The notes under the pieces are model-generated. The model saw only the letters and a list, made by a program, of their open reading frames with translations. It did not search any database and was not told the origin of the DNA. From Caldisphaera sp046536515 (GTDB taxonomy: Archaea; Thermoproteota; Thermoprotei_A; Sulfolobales; Acidilobaceae), in assembly GCF_046536515.1 (NCBI RefSeq), contig NZ_JAWDMQ010000026.1:1-20238 (forward strand): a DNA stretch of 20,238 nt, read 5' to 3'. Below, piece after piece: positions 7,329 to 15,245 of this stretch; the first letter of the stretch is position 1, and each line of letters starts with the position of its first letter. The translations under genes were made by a program, and so were the position numbers.

Positions 7329-7406
7329 CGGCCCCGCTGTCTCACGTTGCCAGAGACTCCATGTTGGAGGATGAAGATGATGGGCAAACGGTAATGCGGG
7401 GTACAT
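7329..7406 (+). mobile_element. GC-rich fragment, likely remnant of an inserted element
   Basis: About 78 bp of sharply higher GC content, bounded by GGCCCCGC and GCGGGG, lie between AT-rich flanks. Frames are open for short distances only; one plus-strand frame reads AAPLSHVARDSMLEDEDDGQ and then runs into host-like AT DNA. Composition and the flanking GC-rich fragment at 7446-7762 point to decayed mobile DNA. The family cannot be settled by eye. Confidence 0.4.
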
Positions 7407-7445
7407 TATATTATTTTAAAAATTGCAAATCAGAACTCTTTTGGA

Positions 7446-7772
7446 TCACCACCCATAGTTGGGAAATCTCGTTCTTAAGGTCAGGGAGTGTTTACCCGTG
7501 GCGTAACTTTCCCTTACTTTTAATTCCGCCACGGGCACCCCTCTTAAGGTATCATACACAGTCACCCTTAACTCATTAGGGCTAGTCGAGGGAAACACCA
7601 CTACCCTCCCATCTACCTTTTTTGCCAAGTTAAGAGGAGCAATGGAATCCCTTTCCAACATCGCTTTACCACTCTCCAAATACCTAGCATTTACCTTGAA
7701 TATTTTAATACCCCCACCCTCGTGAGCAGTGCCCGTCATCAGGTAGGGGTTAAAAACCTTGACAATTCTCTC
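7446..7772 (-). pseudogene. C-terminal fragment of a GC-rich foreign gene
   Basis: A minus-strand frame stays open from about 7772 to a TGA at 7446. It reads through ERIVKVFNPYLMTGTAHEGG, MLERDSIAPLNLAKKVDG and YDTLRGVPVAELKVRESY to the end FPNYGW. No ribosome site or sensible start precedes it, and the frame enters from AT-rich DNA just behind the ribbon-helix-helix gene, as expected for a fragment whose 5' part is gone. GC content is well above all neighbouring genes. It may be the tail of a transposon protein such as a TnpB-type product, but no diagnostic catalytic motif survives. A small intact gene from ATG 7739 cannot be excluded. Confidence 0.4.
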
Positions 7773-7783
7773 AAATAATAAGA

Positions 7784-8068
7784 TTAACTCTTTTCTTTAC
7801 ATTTTTCAAATATTTTTTCAGACTCCAATTTATATTGATCAATTATTTTTTTCCATTCCCCATCTATTTCTTGGTTTTCTACAAACATTTTATAAAGAGT
7901 GTATTGTATAGAAAATCTAATAAAAGAGCTTCTTGATATACCGCATTTTTCTGTTAATTTGTTTATTAGGTTTAGTTCATAAGATGATATTTTGGAACTT
8001 ATTGTTATATCATTAATAGGTTTAACATCAATTATTATGACGTTTTCTTCATATGTCAAATCAAACAC
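7784..8068 (-). CDS. Ribbon-helix-helix (CopG/Arc-like) protein
   Basis: The protein has 94 residues. After a short strand, residues 20-60 follow the ribbon-helix-helix pattern: ITISSKISSYELNLINKL, then KCGISRSSFIRFSIQYTLYK. Here GISRSSFIR is the turn and second helix seen in CopG/Arc dimers that bind DNA through a paired beta-ribbon. A charged helical tail follows and may contact a partner. Start is GTG 8068, or more likely TTG 8059, which has AGGTG at normal spacing. A TATA-like ATTATATATAAT lies at 8090-8101. No toxin-like gene is adjacent, so it is probably a stand-alone regulator. Confidence 0.65.
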   Translation of the reverse strand: MFDLTYEENVIIIDVKPINDITISSKISSYELNLINKLTEKCGISRSSFIRFSIQYTLYKMFVENQEIDGEWKKIIDQYKLESEKIFEKCKEKS

Positions 8069-8167
8069 CTATTAATTATATTTTGCCGTATTATATATAA
8101 TTTAACCAGATTATTAAATATGTTTAGCTCGGAGTAAATAATAAAAGGTTTAAATTTTCTAATGATT

Positions 8168-8284
8168 GTATACACTATTTAAGTTTTTATTAAAATAGGG
8201 TATACATATTATGTAATGTATTCATTACTTTTAATAAATTATTTTCATTTAATATATTTAATAAGAGTTACGCCGCGGGTATAC
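8168..8284. promoter_or_regulatory. Three GTATAC sites in an AT-rich spacer
   Basis: GTATAC occurs at 8168-8173, 8200-8205 and 8279-8284, and the first and last share GTATACACTA. Palindromes of the GT-n-AC type are bound by GntR/FCD regulators, and one such regulator is encoded at 18343 with the same core in its promoter. The link is inference. The rest of 8069-8285 is AT-rich without other visible structure. Confidence 0.25.
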
Positions 8285-8285
8285 A

Positions 8286-8861
8286 CTAAATGGATAATAA
8301 CATATTCAAAGCGTTTTCTATCTCTATTTTATCAATCTTATTTATTATAATGCTCTTTCCTGAACAAAGAATTATTTCATTATTATCTATTAATCTAAAT
8401 TTTCCTTGAAATACTTTAAGACCTTCCTTTTTTTCTATCCTACCATCTTCAAATCTTGTACAATAGAAATCGTTTGTATCTTCTGCTTTTTTTATATAAT
8501 TTTCTATTATATTTAAATAAACTCTATTGTAATCTAAAGAGGCACAAATTCTTAAATTATTGTTTCCACAAATTAAAACATTTTTCTTTTTATTGTAAAA
8601 AATTTCTCCTTTGCAAGATTTTCTAATTATATTAAATTTTTTCTTAAAACTGATGTAGTCATAATATAAAATAGAAATTAAAAAAATTGATGATGAAATT
8701 AATATTATATATAAAATTGTTTTTATTAAATTCGATGAAACTAAAGATATTGAAAGAAAGTATAAGCTAAAATCTAAAATTAAGTCAAATATTATAAAGT
8801 TTAAGGAATTTTTAAAATATTTTTTTATTATATCGGCATTTTGATTTTCCATAAACTTCAT
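8286..8861 (-). CDS. Unrecognised two-helix membrane protein, coupled to uL11
   Basis: The protein has 191 residues. Two hydrophobic helices (about 21-42 and 46-66) form an N-terminal hairpin, followed by a soluble, probably cytoplasmic, mixed alpha/beta domain (about 75-191) with four cysteines and a C-terminal INKIDKIEIENALNMLLSI. The architecture resembles small membrane-anchored PH-like or YcxB-like proteins, but no family is recognised with confidence. The ATG at 8861 overlaps the uL11 stop as ATGA, so it is translationally coupled to that ribosomal gene. Its base composition is even more AT-rich than its neighbours. Confidence 0.65.
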   Translation of the reverse strand: MKFMENQNADIIKKYFKNSLNFIIFDLILDFSLYFLSISLVSSNLIKTILYIILISSSIFLISILYYDYISFKKKFNIIRKSCKGEIFYNKKKNVLICGNNNLRICASLDYNRVYLNIIENYIKKAEDTNDFYCTRFEDGRIEKKEGLKVFQGKFRLIDNNEIILCSGKSIIINKIDKIEIENALNMLLSI

Positions 8862-9367
8862 CTATTTAAGTATTCTTTTTCATACTTTTCTATTAATTCC
8901 TTATGTTTTCCTTCTTCAATTTCTTTAATCATATCTTTAGGATTCTTTCCATCAACAGTTAAACCTATACTTTTAGCAGAACCTAAAATTGACTTAACAG
9001 CAGCTTCTAAGTTCTTAGATAGTAGCTTTGGTCTTGATCTAACTGCTATCTCAACTACTTTTTCCAGTTTTAAATCTCCCACTTTTTTATGCTCTGGATC
9101 TCCACTGGGTTCAGAAGCGCCGGCTTCCTTTAATAGAATTGTTGTAATAGTAGGTATACCAACTTCTATTTTATATTCTTTTGTGGAAGTGTTTACTGTT
9201 ATCTTAACAGGTATAGTCATGCCGCTAAAGTCTTTTGTTTTTTCATTTATTTCGTTGATTACTTCTTTAACATTTAAGCCTAATGAAGATAAAGTAGGTC
9301 CTAGAGGTGGACCTGGCTTAGCAGCCCCACCCTCTATTTGTATTGTTATGACTTTTTCTTGAGGCAT
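8858..9367 (-). CDS. rpl11: 50S ribosomal protein uL11
   Basis: This is the 50S stalk-base protein that binds the GTPase-associated region of 23S rRNA. It shows the proline-rich N-terminal motif IEGGAAKPGPPLGPTLSSLG and the C-terminal RNA-binding domain with AAVKSILGSAKSIGL. A charged archaeal tail follows. ATG 9367 (MPQEKVITIQIEGG) is chosen over an in-frame TTG at 9376, since AGGTTGA sits properly for ATG and overlaps TTG. The leader closely resembles that of the P1 stalk gene at 15004. In most archaea uL11 heads the L11-L1-L10-L12 operon; here it is separated and followed by a membrane-protein gene overlapping by ATGA. Confidence 0.95.
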   Translation of the reverse strand: MPQEKVITIQIEGGAAKPGPPLGPTLSSLGLNVKEVINEINEKTKDFSGMTIPVKITVNTSTKEYKIEVGIPTITTILLKEAGASEPSGDPEHKKVGDLKLEKVVEIAVRSRPKLLSKNLEAAVKSILGSAKSIGLTVDGKNPKDMIKEIEEGKHKELIEKYEKEYLNR

Positions 9368-9408
9368 TTTAATCAACCTTCTAGCTCCTTCTCTATAGCT
9401 GTAGTGTC

Positions 9409-9420
9409 GGCTTTTAAGGA
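9409..9420 (-). promoter_or_regulatory. TATA promoter of the uL11 gene
   Basis: Read on the minus strand, TCCTTAAAAGCC lies about 45 bp before the ATG at 9367, giving a transcript start near 9389. This allows uL11 to be expressed apart from the CBS gene just upstream. Confidence 0.45.
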
Positions 9421-9443
9421 TTAAATTAAAAAAACTGTTTTAT

Positions 9444-9854
9444 CTAAGGCCACGCGCCTGATGCCAAAACTAGGCTAAGCACATCTTTTATATTGGCTAC
9501 CCCTAATATATTTCCTTGATCATTAATTATAGGTATGTGCCTTATATTGCTTTCAACCATCTTATAAGCAACTGCTACTATAGGTTCATCAACCTTTGCT
9601 GTTATTAATTTGGTGCTCATGTAATTGCTTATAGGAGTGTTTAACGACGCATTGTCTACAATAGCTCTTACAAGGTCTTTTTCTGTAAATATGCCTACTA
9701 TTTTGTTATCCTTTACAACTAAAACACTATCCACACCTTTTTCTTCCATAATTTTTGCAGCATCGCTTAATGAAGTATTATAACTTACTGTAATAGCTTT
9801 TTCTTTAGATATTATATCCTTCAAGGATACCAACCTCCACTCCCCATATTTCAC
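9444..9854 (-). CDS. CBS-domain pair protein (first of two)
   Basis: The protein has 136 residues and consists of two CBS domains (about 10-66 and 74-132) forming one Bateman module, which usually senses AMP, ATP or another adenosyl ligand. The repeated signature is DSVLVVKDNKIVGIFTEKDL and, in the second domain, IRHIPIINDQGNILGVANIKD. No effector domain is fused, so it probably acts on a partner. Starts are ambiguous: GTG 9854 would fit a leaderless transcript from the TATA at 9871-9882, while TTG codons at 9833 and 9824 have GGGGAG and GGAGG ribosome sites. It is divergent from GAPOR and upstream of uL11 on the same strand. The protein at 15246 is a paralogue. Confidence 0.88.
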   Translation of the reverse strand: MKYGEWRLVSLKDIISKEKAITVSYNTSLSDAAKIMEEKGVDSVLVVKDNKIVGIFTEKDLVRAIVDNASLNTPISNYMSTKLITAKVDEPIVAVAYKMVESNIRHIPIINDQGNILGVANIKDVLSLVLASGAWP

Positions 9855-9870
9855 CTATTTAATATAGCAT

Positions 9871-9882
9871 TTATATATTTAA
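9871..9882. promoter_or_regulatory. Shared divergent TATA region between CBS gene and GAPOR
   Basis: TTATATATTTAA reads as a TATA box on both strands. It lies about 25 bp before the CBS gene's first possible start (9854) and about 50 bp before the GAPOR ATG (9932), so one AT element could serve both directions. Confidence 0.35.
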
Positions 9883-9931
9883 CTCTGGTTTTTTGCTTAG
9901 TTATTGATATAAAAATAGCGAAGTGACGGAA

Positions 9932-11887
9932 ATGAAATTCAGATCGCTGTACATAGATGTGTCCAAAGGATCTTATAATTATAATGAGGAAGATGACCAG
10001 AATATTTTAGGAATAATTGATTATGGACTGAAGATTCATATGGGATCCAAAAGCTATCTATTAGATCCCTTGGATCCAAATAATCCTATAGTATTTGGCA
10101 TAGGTCCGTTTGCAGGCGGTATAGTTATTGGTAGCCATAGAATTGTTTTTATCTTTAAGAGCCCCGTATCTACAGGAATTCATGTAAGTGAACTAGGAGG
10201 AGCAGGTTTTGCTTTCTTTAGGACTGGATTAGATGGGGTTGTCATTAATGGAAAATCTAGTGAACCAAGTATTATAACGATTTATTCTAGTGATAAAGGT
10301 CTTGATGTGAAAATAGATCATATAAGGGAAGATGAGCTATGGAACGTATATAATGGTTACGAAGGGTATAAAGGTACAAGAGGGCTTACACAATATATAA
10401 TATCAAAAAACAAGGATAATATAATAAAAAACAAATCAAGAGTTATAGTAGTTGGACCAGCCGCCTTTAAAACAAAATTTGCCGGCATTTTCAGCTATGT
10501 ATTAGATGAACATACTGCAGTTATCACACCAGTTTCAGATTCAGCCTCAAGAGGGGGAGGAGGAACTGTACTAGCTAAAGCCCATAATGTTGTTGGAATA
10601 GTTGTAGGAGGAACATTGAAGAGGGATAATCCTAATTTGGGAAATATAAAGTTAATGAATCAGATATCTCAAAATATTTATAAAAAACAATACATGCCGA
10701 CTTTGCTTGAAAAAACAGTGAAATATCGTTTTGATCCACAAACGAAAACTGGCGGTACATTCGGTGTTAACTATATACATTATAAGGAACTAGTTCCATG
10801 CTTAGGTTATAATAATGTTTATTATAGCAGAGGCGTTAGGCTAATTTTACATGAAAAAGTTATAGAAAATTATTGGAAGCCTTTTGAAGATAACGTATTT
10901 GATGGGGGAAAGCTTACTGATGCATCAAAAAACTGCGGAGAACCATGCTCGGTATCTTGTAAAAAGATATATAAAGGAACTAAGATTGATTACGAACCAG
11001 CTCATGGTGTAGGTCCCATAAGTGGTATAATAACCATGGATGAATCGGCTAATTTAGTAAATTTATTAGATGATTTAGGATTGGATGCCATAGAGGCTGG
11101 CCACTTAATATCATGGATATTCGATTTAATAGATAAAGGTTTATTAAATCCAGAAGATGTAGGATTAAACGATTATCCTGTTTTTGACCCTGAGAGAATA
11201 GATAAGGAGGCAAGCATTAAGAACTCTATTCTAGCAAAGAAACTTATAGAGTTGATAGGATTTGATGAAAATAACAAAGTATTAAAAACTATTTCTGAAA
11301 GAGGATTAAGATCTGCTGCTAAGGAACTCGATAATATTTATCATGATAGGATTAGTAAAATTGGTCTAAAATATGAGGATTTATTGGTGTATGCAGCCTT
11401 TGGTAAGGAAGGATACATGACTCCTAATTACTATTGGAGTCCGGGTGTTTTAGCCCCATTGTATGTTTTGGGGAAGTATTGGACAGACTATTCCCCCTCT
11501 TTTAAAGAACCGGAAGATTATGAAACGATAAGCTTGAAGAGAGCTGTACTTGAATATATAGTTGCTAATGCTGGATTTTGTAGATTCCATAGAGGTTGGG
11601 CTGAAGAAATGATGGCAGAAATGTATAAACAGTTAATAGGTTTAAATGTTGATCTTTATTCCCATGGATTAAAGATGTATAAAACAATAGCTGATTATCA
11701 ATTAAAATCTGGAGCAGAACCAGAGTTTTGGGAATCCAAGAAGGTAATGGATATAGTAGCATCTATGGCCGCTGAGACTGGAGCAACAGGTTGGGAAGAT
11801 TCTATGTATCATAAAGAAAAACTTAAAAATTGGTGGGAAAGATTCTATAATAAGTTAAATCAAGATTTAAGCAAGGTTAGCTTATAA
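9932..11887 (+). CDS. gor: Glyceraldehyde-3-phosphate:ferredoxin oxidoreductase (GAPOR), tungsten/molybdenum AOR family
   Basis: Family proteins oxidise glyceraldehyde-3-phosphate to 3-phosphoglycerate and reduce ferredoxin, making this glycolytic step irreversible. The sequence follows GAPOR rather than general AOR: the start MKFRSLYIDVSKG, IIDYGLKIH, the DPxDPxNPIVFGIGPFAG block, GSHRIVF, VVGPAAFKT, the VKYRFDP and TGGTFGVNY block, and CGEPCSVSCKK. In numbering from an upstream GTG at 9923, Cys338, Cys342, Cys346 and Cys553 should bind the [4Fe-4S] cluster; C-x3-C-x3-C spacing matches GAPOR, whereas AOR has C-x2-C-x3-C. ATG 9932 gives the family start and has GTGACGGA just upstream. Length (651) is normal. 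It overlaps the end of alaS by 6 bp, tail to tail. Substrate is inferred from similarity recalled, not tested. Confidence 0.88.
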   Translation: MKFRSLYIDVSKGSYNYNEEDDQNILGIIDYGLKIHMGSKSYLLDPLDPNNPIVFGIGPFAGGIVIGSHRIVFIFKSPVSTGIHVSELGGAGFAFFRTGLDGVVINGKSSEPSIITIYSSDKGLDVKIDHIREDELWNVYNGYEGYKGTRGLTQYIISKNKDNIIKNKSRVIVVGPAAFKTKFAGIFSYVLDEHTAVITPVSDSASRGGGGTVLAKAHNVVGIVVGGTLKRDNPNLGNIKLMNQISQNIYKKQYMPTLLEKTVKYRFDPQTKTGGTFGVNYIHYKELVPCLGYNNVYYSRGVRLILHEKVIENYWKPFEDNVFDGGKLTDASKNCGEPCSVSCKKIYKGTKIDYEPAHGVGPISGIITMDESANLVNLLDDLGLDAIEAGHLISWIFDLIDKGLLNPEDVGLNDYPVFDPERIDKEASIKNSILAKKLIELIGFDENNKVLKTISERGLRSAAKELDNIYHDRISKIGLKYEDLLVYAAFGKEGYMTPNYYWSPGVLAPLYVLGKYWTDYSPSFKEPEDYETISLKRAVLEYIVANAGFCRFHRGWAEEMMAEMYKQLIGLNVDLYSHGLKMYKTIADYQLKSGAEPEFWESKKVMDIVASMAAETGATGWEDSMYHKEKLKNWWERFYNKLNQDLSKVSL

Positions 11888-14602
11888 TATTTCTTTTACT
11901 ATGTTTAGTAGATCTTCGCTTTTTACGCTTTTATTGATTACTAAACTTGCATAAGACCCTTTGCCTCCTCCAGACCCACTTAATTTATTTGAAATTTTCT
12001 TAGATATTTCTCCAAGATCAATTCTTACCTTTCCACCTGCCGCCATTTCTACAAATGTTTTATCGTTATTTTTAATTAACAAGCCTAGTAAAAGATCTTC
12101 ATTTTTATATGTAATCTTCTTTAAAAACTCCCTTGCATAACTGATATCATTTTCAGGGAACTCTATGAAAGCTACTCTGATATTATTTATAATAGGTGCA
12201 GAGTTTATTGTATATCCAATTTGCTCTTCCCAAAGCTTCCTATAAGCCTTTATTCTGTTGTTTAACTCATTGTTTTCATCCTTTAATGCCTTAGCTCTTA
12301 TGACTTCTTCGCCTTGTTTTGATTCTAAAACTTTTTCAATTTCTTCAATTCTATTCTCCTGTTTTTCCATTTCTTCAGCAACTCTGGTTCCAGCTACATA
12401 TTCAAATCGAACTATACCATCTTGAATTTTCTCTACCTTCGTTATTTTTAATCCGCCTATTTCTCCTGTATTATTTAAATGTGTTCCAAAGCAGGCTTGT
12501 GTATCCCAGTTTTCAATATCTATTATTCTTATTGTAGGAGTCATAGGTACTCCACCTTGATATAGCCTAAATCCATATTTGTTTTCGGCCTCCGTCCTAT
12601 TCATATATAAATAATTTATAGGTCTTCTTTCATCTATTACTTTATTAGCCAATCTCTCTATTTCTCTTAATTCTTCCTTACTGGGCAATTTATAATGTGT
12701 TATGTCTAGCCTTCCCTTTTCAGGCGTTTTCTCCGCTCCAGCTTGCCAAACATGATCTCCTAGAACTCTTCTCAAAGCTCCCATGAGTAAATGGGTTCCC
12801 GTATGGTGTCTCATAAGTCTATACCTTCTAATCCAATCTATCTCTTCATATACATCTTCGCATTGCTCCTCTATTTCTCTGTCTGCAACATGAACAACTA
12901 CATCATCAACTTTTTCTACATCGACTATTCTATATTCTTTACCGCATATATCAACTTTCCCTAGGTCATTAATTTGTCCACCGCCTGTTGGGTAAAATAA
13001 TGTCGAATCTAATATAAAGTACTTACCTTTCTTTCCTAACAGTTTTGCGGTAAGGCTTTTTGCGTATGGATTTTGATGGAATAAAAGGTTCGTTGATTTA
13101 AATCCCTTTGCCCAAGAAATTATGTCTTCTGGAAGCTTACTTTTTTCTTCTATCTTCCTAACGGATGTAGGTGCTTTATGTCTAGATGCAATAATTGAGT
13201 AGAAATTAATTGGTATCTCAATATTCACCCCCTTCTTTTTCGCTTCATCTGCAATTATTTCTGGTGGAATTCCATAACTGTCATAAAACTTTACGAGATC
13301 TTCCAGGTTAATATTTCCAGATTTAAGTGTCTTTAATGTCAATTTTATTCCTCTATTTAATGTCTCCTTAAACTTTTTTTCTTCATCTATTATGACATCT
13401 ATTATATAATTTTGATTATCTATTAATTGGTTAAAATCTTTTCCCCATAATTTAATTTGGATTTCTACTAAATCTGAAAGGCTTACATCATCTCTTATGA
13501 ACCTAAGTTGTTTTAACGCCCTTCTTATCACAAGCCTAGCTAAATAACCTTCTCCAGTATTGCTAGGTACAATACCATCTCCAAGCATAAGAGAAATAGT
13601 TCTTGAGTGATCTAATAGACTATATAAACGGGCATCTAATTCCATATATGATTTAATTTCATCATAATTATATCCAGTATTTCTCGATATTCTTTCATAG
13701 AATTCTTTAACACTCTTAGGATCTTCTGGCTCAAGCCTCCCAGCAGCTTTAAAAGCTTCCCATAATATCTTTTCAGGGGGCTCTTTTACACCCAAGATTT
13801 TTCTATATTTATCTAGAGCATCTCCAAATATGGCTTTAAAAGCTGTTGGCGTTTTTTGAGTAAACCATGCCATCCTTTCGACTCCATATCCGGTATCTAC
13901 AATTTTTAATGGTAATTCAGTGTATTTTCCATTCTCTACTTTATACATCATAAATACTAGGGTTGCTAATTCTAGTCCTCCTACTGTTACCTCAAAGCAG
14001 GGACCTGCATTACCCCCTCCTTCCCACCAAGATTCTTTAAATACTAATAAATCCCCTGGAATTTTCAATTCTTTTGTAAAGAACTCGTATGCATATCTTA
14101 CCGTCTCTTCTTTCCAATAGATTTTTTTATCCGGATAATTAAATGCATGATGAGCTGCCATTTCAAAAGTAGTTAAGTGCCTTCCAATAGTTAACCCTAC
14201 ATTATCTATATCTTCAAGCCTAATGCTAGGTTGGCTGATAACTAATGGATTAGCTGGAGGAGGAACCAATCCGCTTGTTACGTGAGGTTGAAAATCAACA
14301 ATACTAGCTATAGTCAAATATAGATCTTCTCTCCATCTAGCAACAACAGGCCTAGGTTTTATTGGTGTATGTCCATTTTTCTCAAAAAAATTTATAAATT
14401 TTTCTCTTGCTTCTCTAACGCTTAAACCATTAATAGAACTTATTTTATTAAACCAATACTCAGTATCGGGCGCATCTTGACATGTATCGAATTCTTGGTT
14501 TAATGTCCAAAAATCTTCTTTTCCTATTTTGCATTTTTTTCTTAGGAATCCGTTCTCCTTAAAGAATTCAAGCTTGTAATCTTCTGGGTTCAGCCTTGCC
14601 AC
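11882..14602 (-). CDS. alaS: Alanyl-tRNA synthetase, archaeal type
   Basis: This 906-residue class II synthetase charges tRNA-Ala. It has an archaeal N-terminal extension (1-60), the catalytic domain with motif 2 region QPSIRLEDIDNVGLTIGRHL (124-143) and motif 3 region VDTGYGVERMAW (235-246), then the tRNA-recognition helices. The editing domain carries the zinc-type ligands HHTGTH (599-604) and CFGTH (704-708), followed by a coiled coil (about 735-775) and a C-terminal DHHA1 domain with GSGGGKG. All expected residues are present, so serine misacylation clearing should work. Start is GTG 14602 with GGTG upstream. It follows the P1 stalk gene by 64 bp on the same strand, an arrangement also found in Sulfolobales. 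Confidence 0.97.
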   Translation of the reverse strand: MARLNPEDYKLEFFKENGFLRKKCKIGKEDFWTLNQEFDTCQDAPDTEYWFNKISSINGLSVREAREKFINFFEKNGHTPIKPRPVVARWREDLYLTIASIVDFQPHVTSGLVPPPANPLVISQPSIRLEDIDNVGLTIGRHLTTFEMAAHHAFNYPDKKIYWKEETVRYAYEFFTKELKIPGDLLVFKESWWEGGGNAGPCFEVTVGGLELATLVFMMYKVENGKYTELPLKIVDTGYGVERMAWFTQKTPTAFKAIFGDALDKYRKILGVKEPPEKILWEAFKAAGRLEPEDPKSVKEFYERISRNTGYNYDEIKSYMELDARLYSLLDHSRTISLMLGDGIVPSNTGEGYLARLVIRRALKQLRFIRDDVSLSDLVEIQIKLWGKDFNQLIDNQNYIIDVIIDEEKKFKETLNRGIKLTLKTLKSGNINLEDLVKFYDSYGIPPEIIADEAKKKGVNIEIPINFYSIIASRHKAPTSVRKIEEKSKLPEDIISWAKGFKSTNLLFHQNPYAKSLTAKLLGKKGKYFILDSTLFYPTGGGQINDLGKVDICGKEYRIVDVEKVDDVVVHVADREIEEQCEDVYEEIDWIRRYRLMRHHTGTHLLMGALRRVLGDHVWQAGAEKTPEKGRLDITHYKLPSKEELREIERLANKVIDERRPINYLYMNRTEAENKYGFRLYQGGVPMTPTIRIIDIENWDTQACFGTHLNNTGEIGGLKITKVEKIQDGIVRFEYVAGTRVAEEMEKQENRIEEIEKVLESKQGEEVIRAKALKDENNELNNRIKAYRKLWEEQIGYTINSAPIINNIRVAFIEFPENDISYAREFLKKITYKNEDLLLGLLIKNNDKTFVEMAAGGKVRIDLGEISKKISNKLSGSGGGKGSYASLVINKSVKSEDLLNIVKEIL

Positions 14603-14665
14603 TTATTAACACCATTAAATGAAAATTGTTTGAGAAATAATAAAGCTTTTTTAAAATTATATTGT

Positions 14666-15004
14666 TTACATTCCGAATAATCCGCTTAGGCCTTCGCTTA
14701 CGTCTACTTCTTTGTTTTCTTCTTCTTTCTTTTCTTCCTTCTTCTCAGCGGCCTCTGCTGGTGCTGCTGAAACAGGTGCTGAAACAGGTGCTGAAACAGG
14801 TGCTGAAACAGCAACTGCAGCGTTCTTTAAGACCTCATCTAATTTTAGTTCAGAAATGCTTGCTACTAACATTTTGACCTTTGCATCGTCTGCTTGAAGG
14901 CCTAAAGATTCAACTACCTTTTTAAGATTATCCTCACTTAGTTTGGCACCTGCATAATACAAAGCAAGTGCTGCATGCACATATGCTTTTCCTTCTTGGG
15001 GCAT
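14666..15004 (-). CDS. rpl12: 50S ribosomal stalk protein P1/aL12
   Basis: This is the acidic stalk protein, dimers of which bind P0 and recruit elongation factors. From ATG 15004 (112 residues) it has the helical dimerisation domain (YVHAALALYYAGAKLSEDNL and onward), an Ala/Pro/Val/Ser hinge made of repeated APVS, a Lys/Glu run, and the conserved factor-binding tail ending LSGLFGM. A TTG at 15013 is also in frame, but AGGTTGA fits the ATG. The first residues MPQE and the preceding leader nearly match those of uL11. The tail is almost identical in DNA to that of uL10/P0. It lies upstream of alaS and divergent from a CBS gene. Confidence 0.95.
   Translation of the reverse strand: MPQEGKAYVHAALALYYAGAKLSEDNLKKVVESLGLQADDAKVKMLVASISELKLDEVLKNAAVAVSAPVSAPVSAPVSAAPAEAAEKKEEKKEEENKEVDVSEGLSGLFGM
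14766..14811 (-). repeat. 12-bp tandem repeat in the P1 hinge
   Basis: GCTGAAACAGGT (plus strand) is repeated 3.8 times without mismatch. It encodes the repeating APVS hinge of the stalk protein. Copy-number slippage would change hinge length by four residues without breaking the frame. Confidence 0.85.
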
Positions 15005-15048
15005 TTTTATCAACCTCTAGCTTGCAGTTTTAAGTGTGTAAGCGCAGA

Positions 15049-15058
15049 CTATAAAAGC
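15049..15058 (-). promoter_or_regulatory. TATA promoter of the P1 stalk gene
   Basis: On the minus strand, GCTTTTATAG lies about 50 bp before ATG 15004, giving a transcript start near 15028 and a short leader containing the AGGTTGA ribosome site. Confidence 0.45.
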
Positions 15059-15245
15059 GTTGCTTAGTGGAGGAAAATTAAATTTAAAAGGAATAGCTTG
15101 TTAAAAAGACCTGTTATCTTTTAGAAAAATTAAATTAACTAATTTAAAAAAGTTTACTTTTTAAATACAAAGGAAATATTTATTTGTATAACCCACTAGA
15201 AACCCATTTATATTTCTGCAGAAACAACATAAAGAGGCGTAAAAG

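Noticed and set aside
7361..7579. Plus-strand frame starting in the GC-rich block
   Set aside because: It runs from the foreign block into AT-rich DNA and then antisense to the better minus-strand frame, with no ribosome site or protein-like pattern.
14662..14897. Plus-strand frames with long Leu or Glu-Thr-Gly-Ala repeats opposite P1
   Set aside because: They are antisense shadows of the P1 hinge and Lys/Glu tail repeats.
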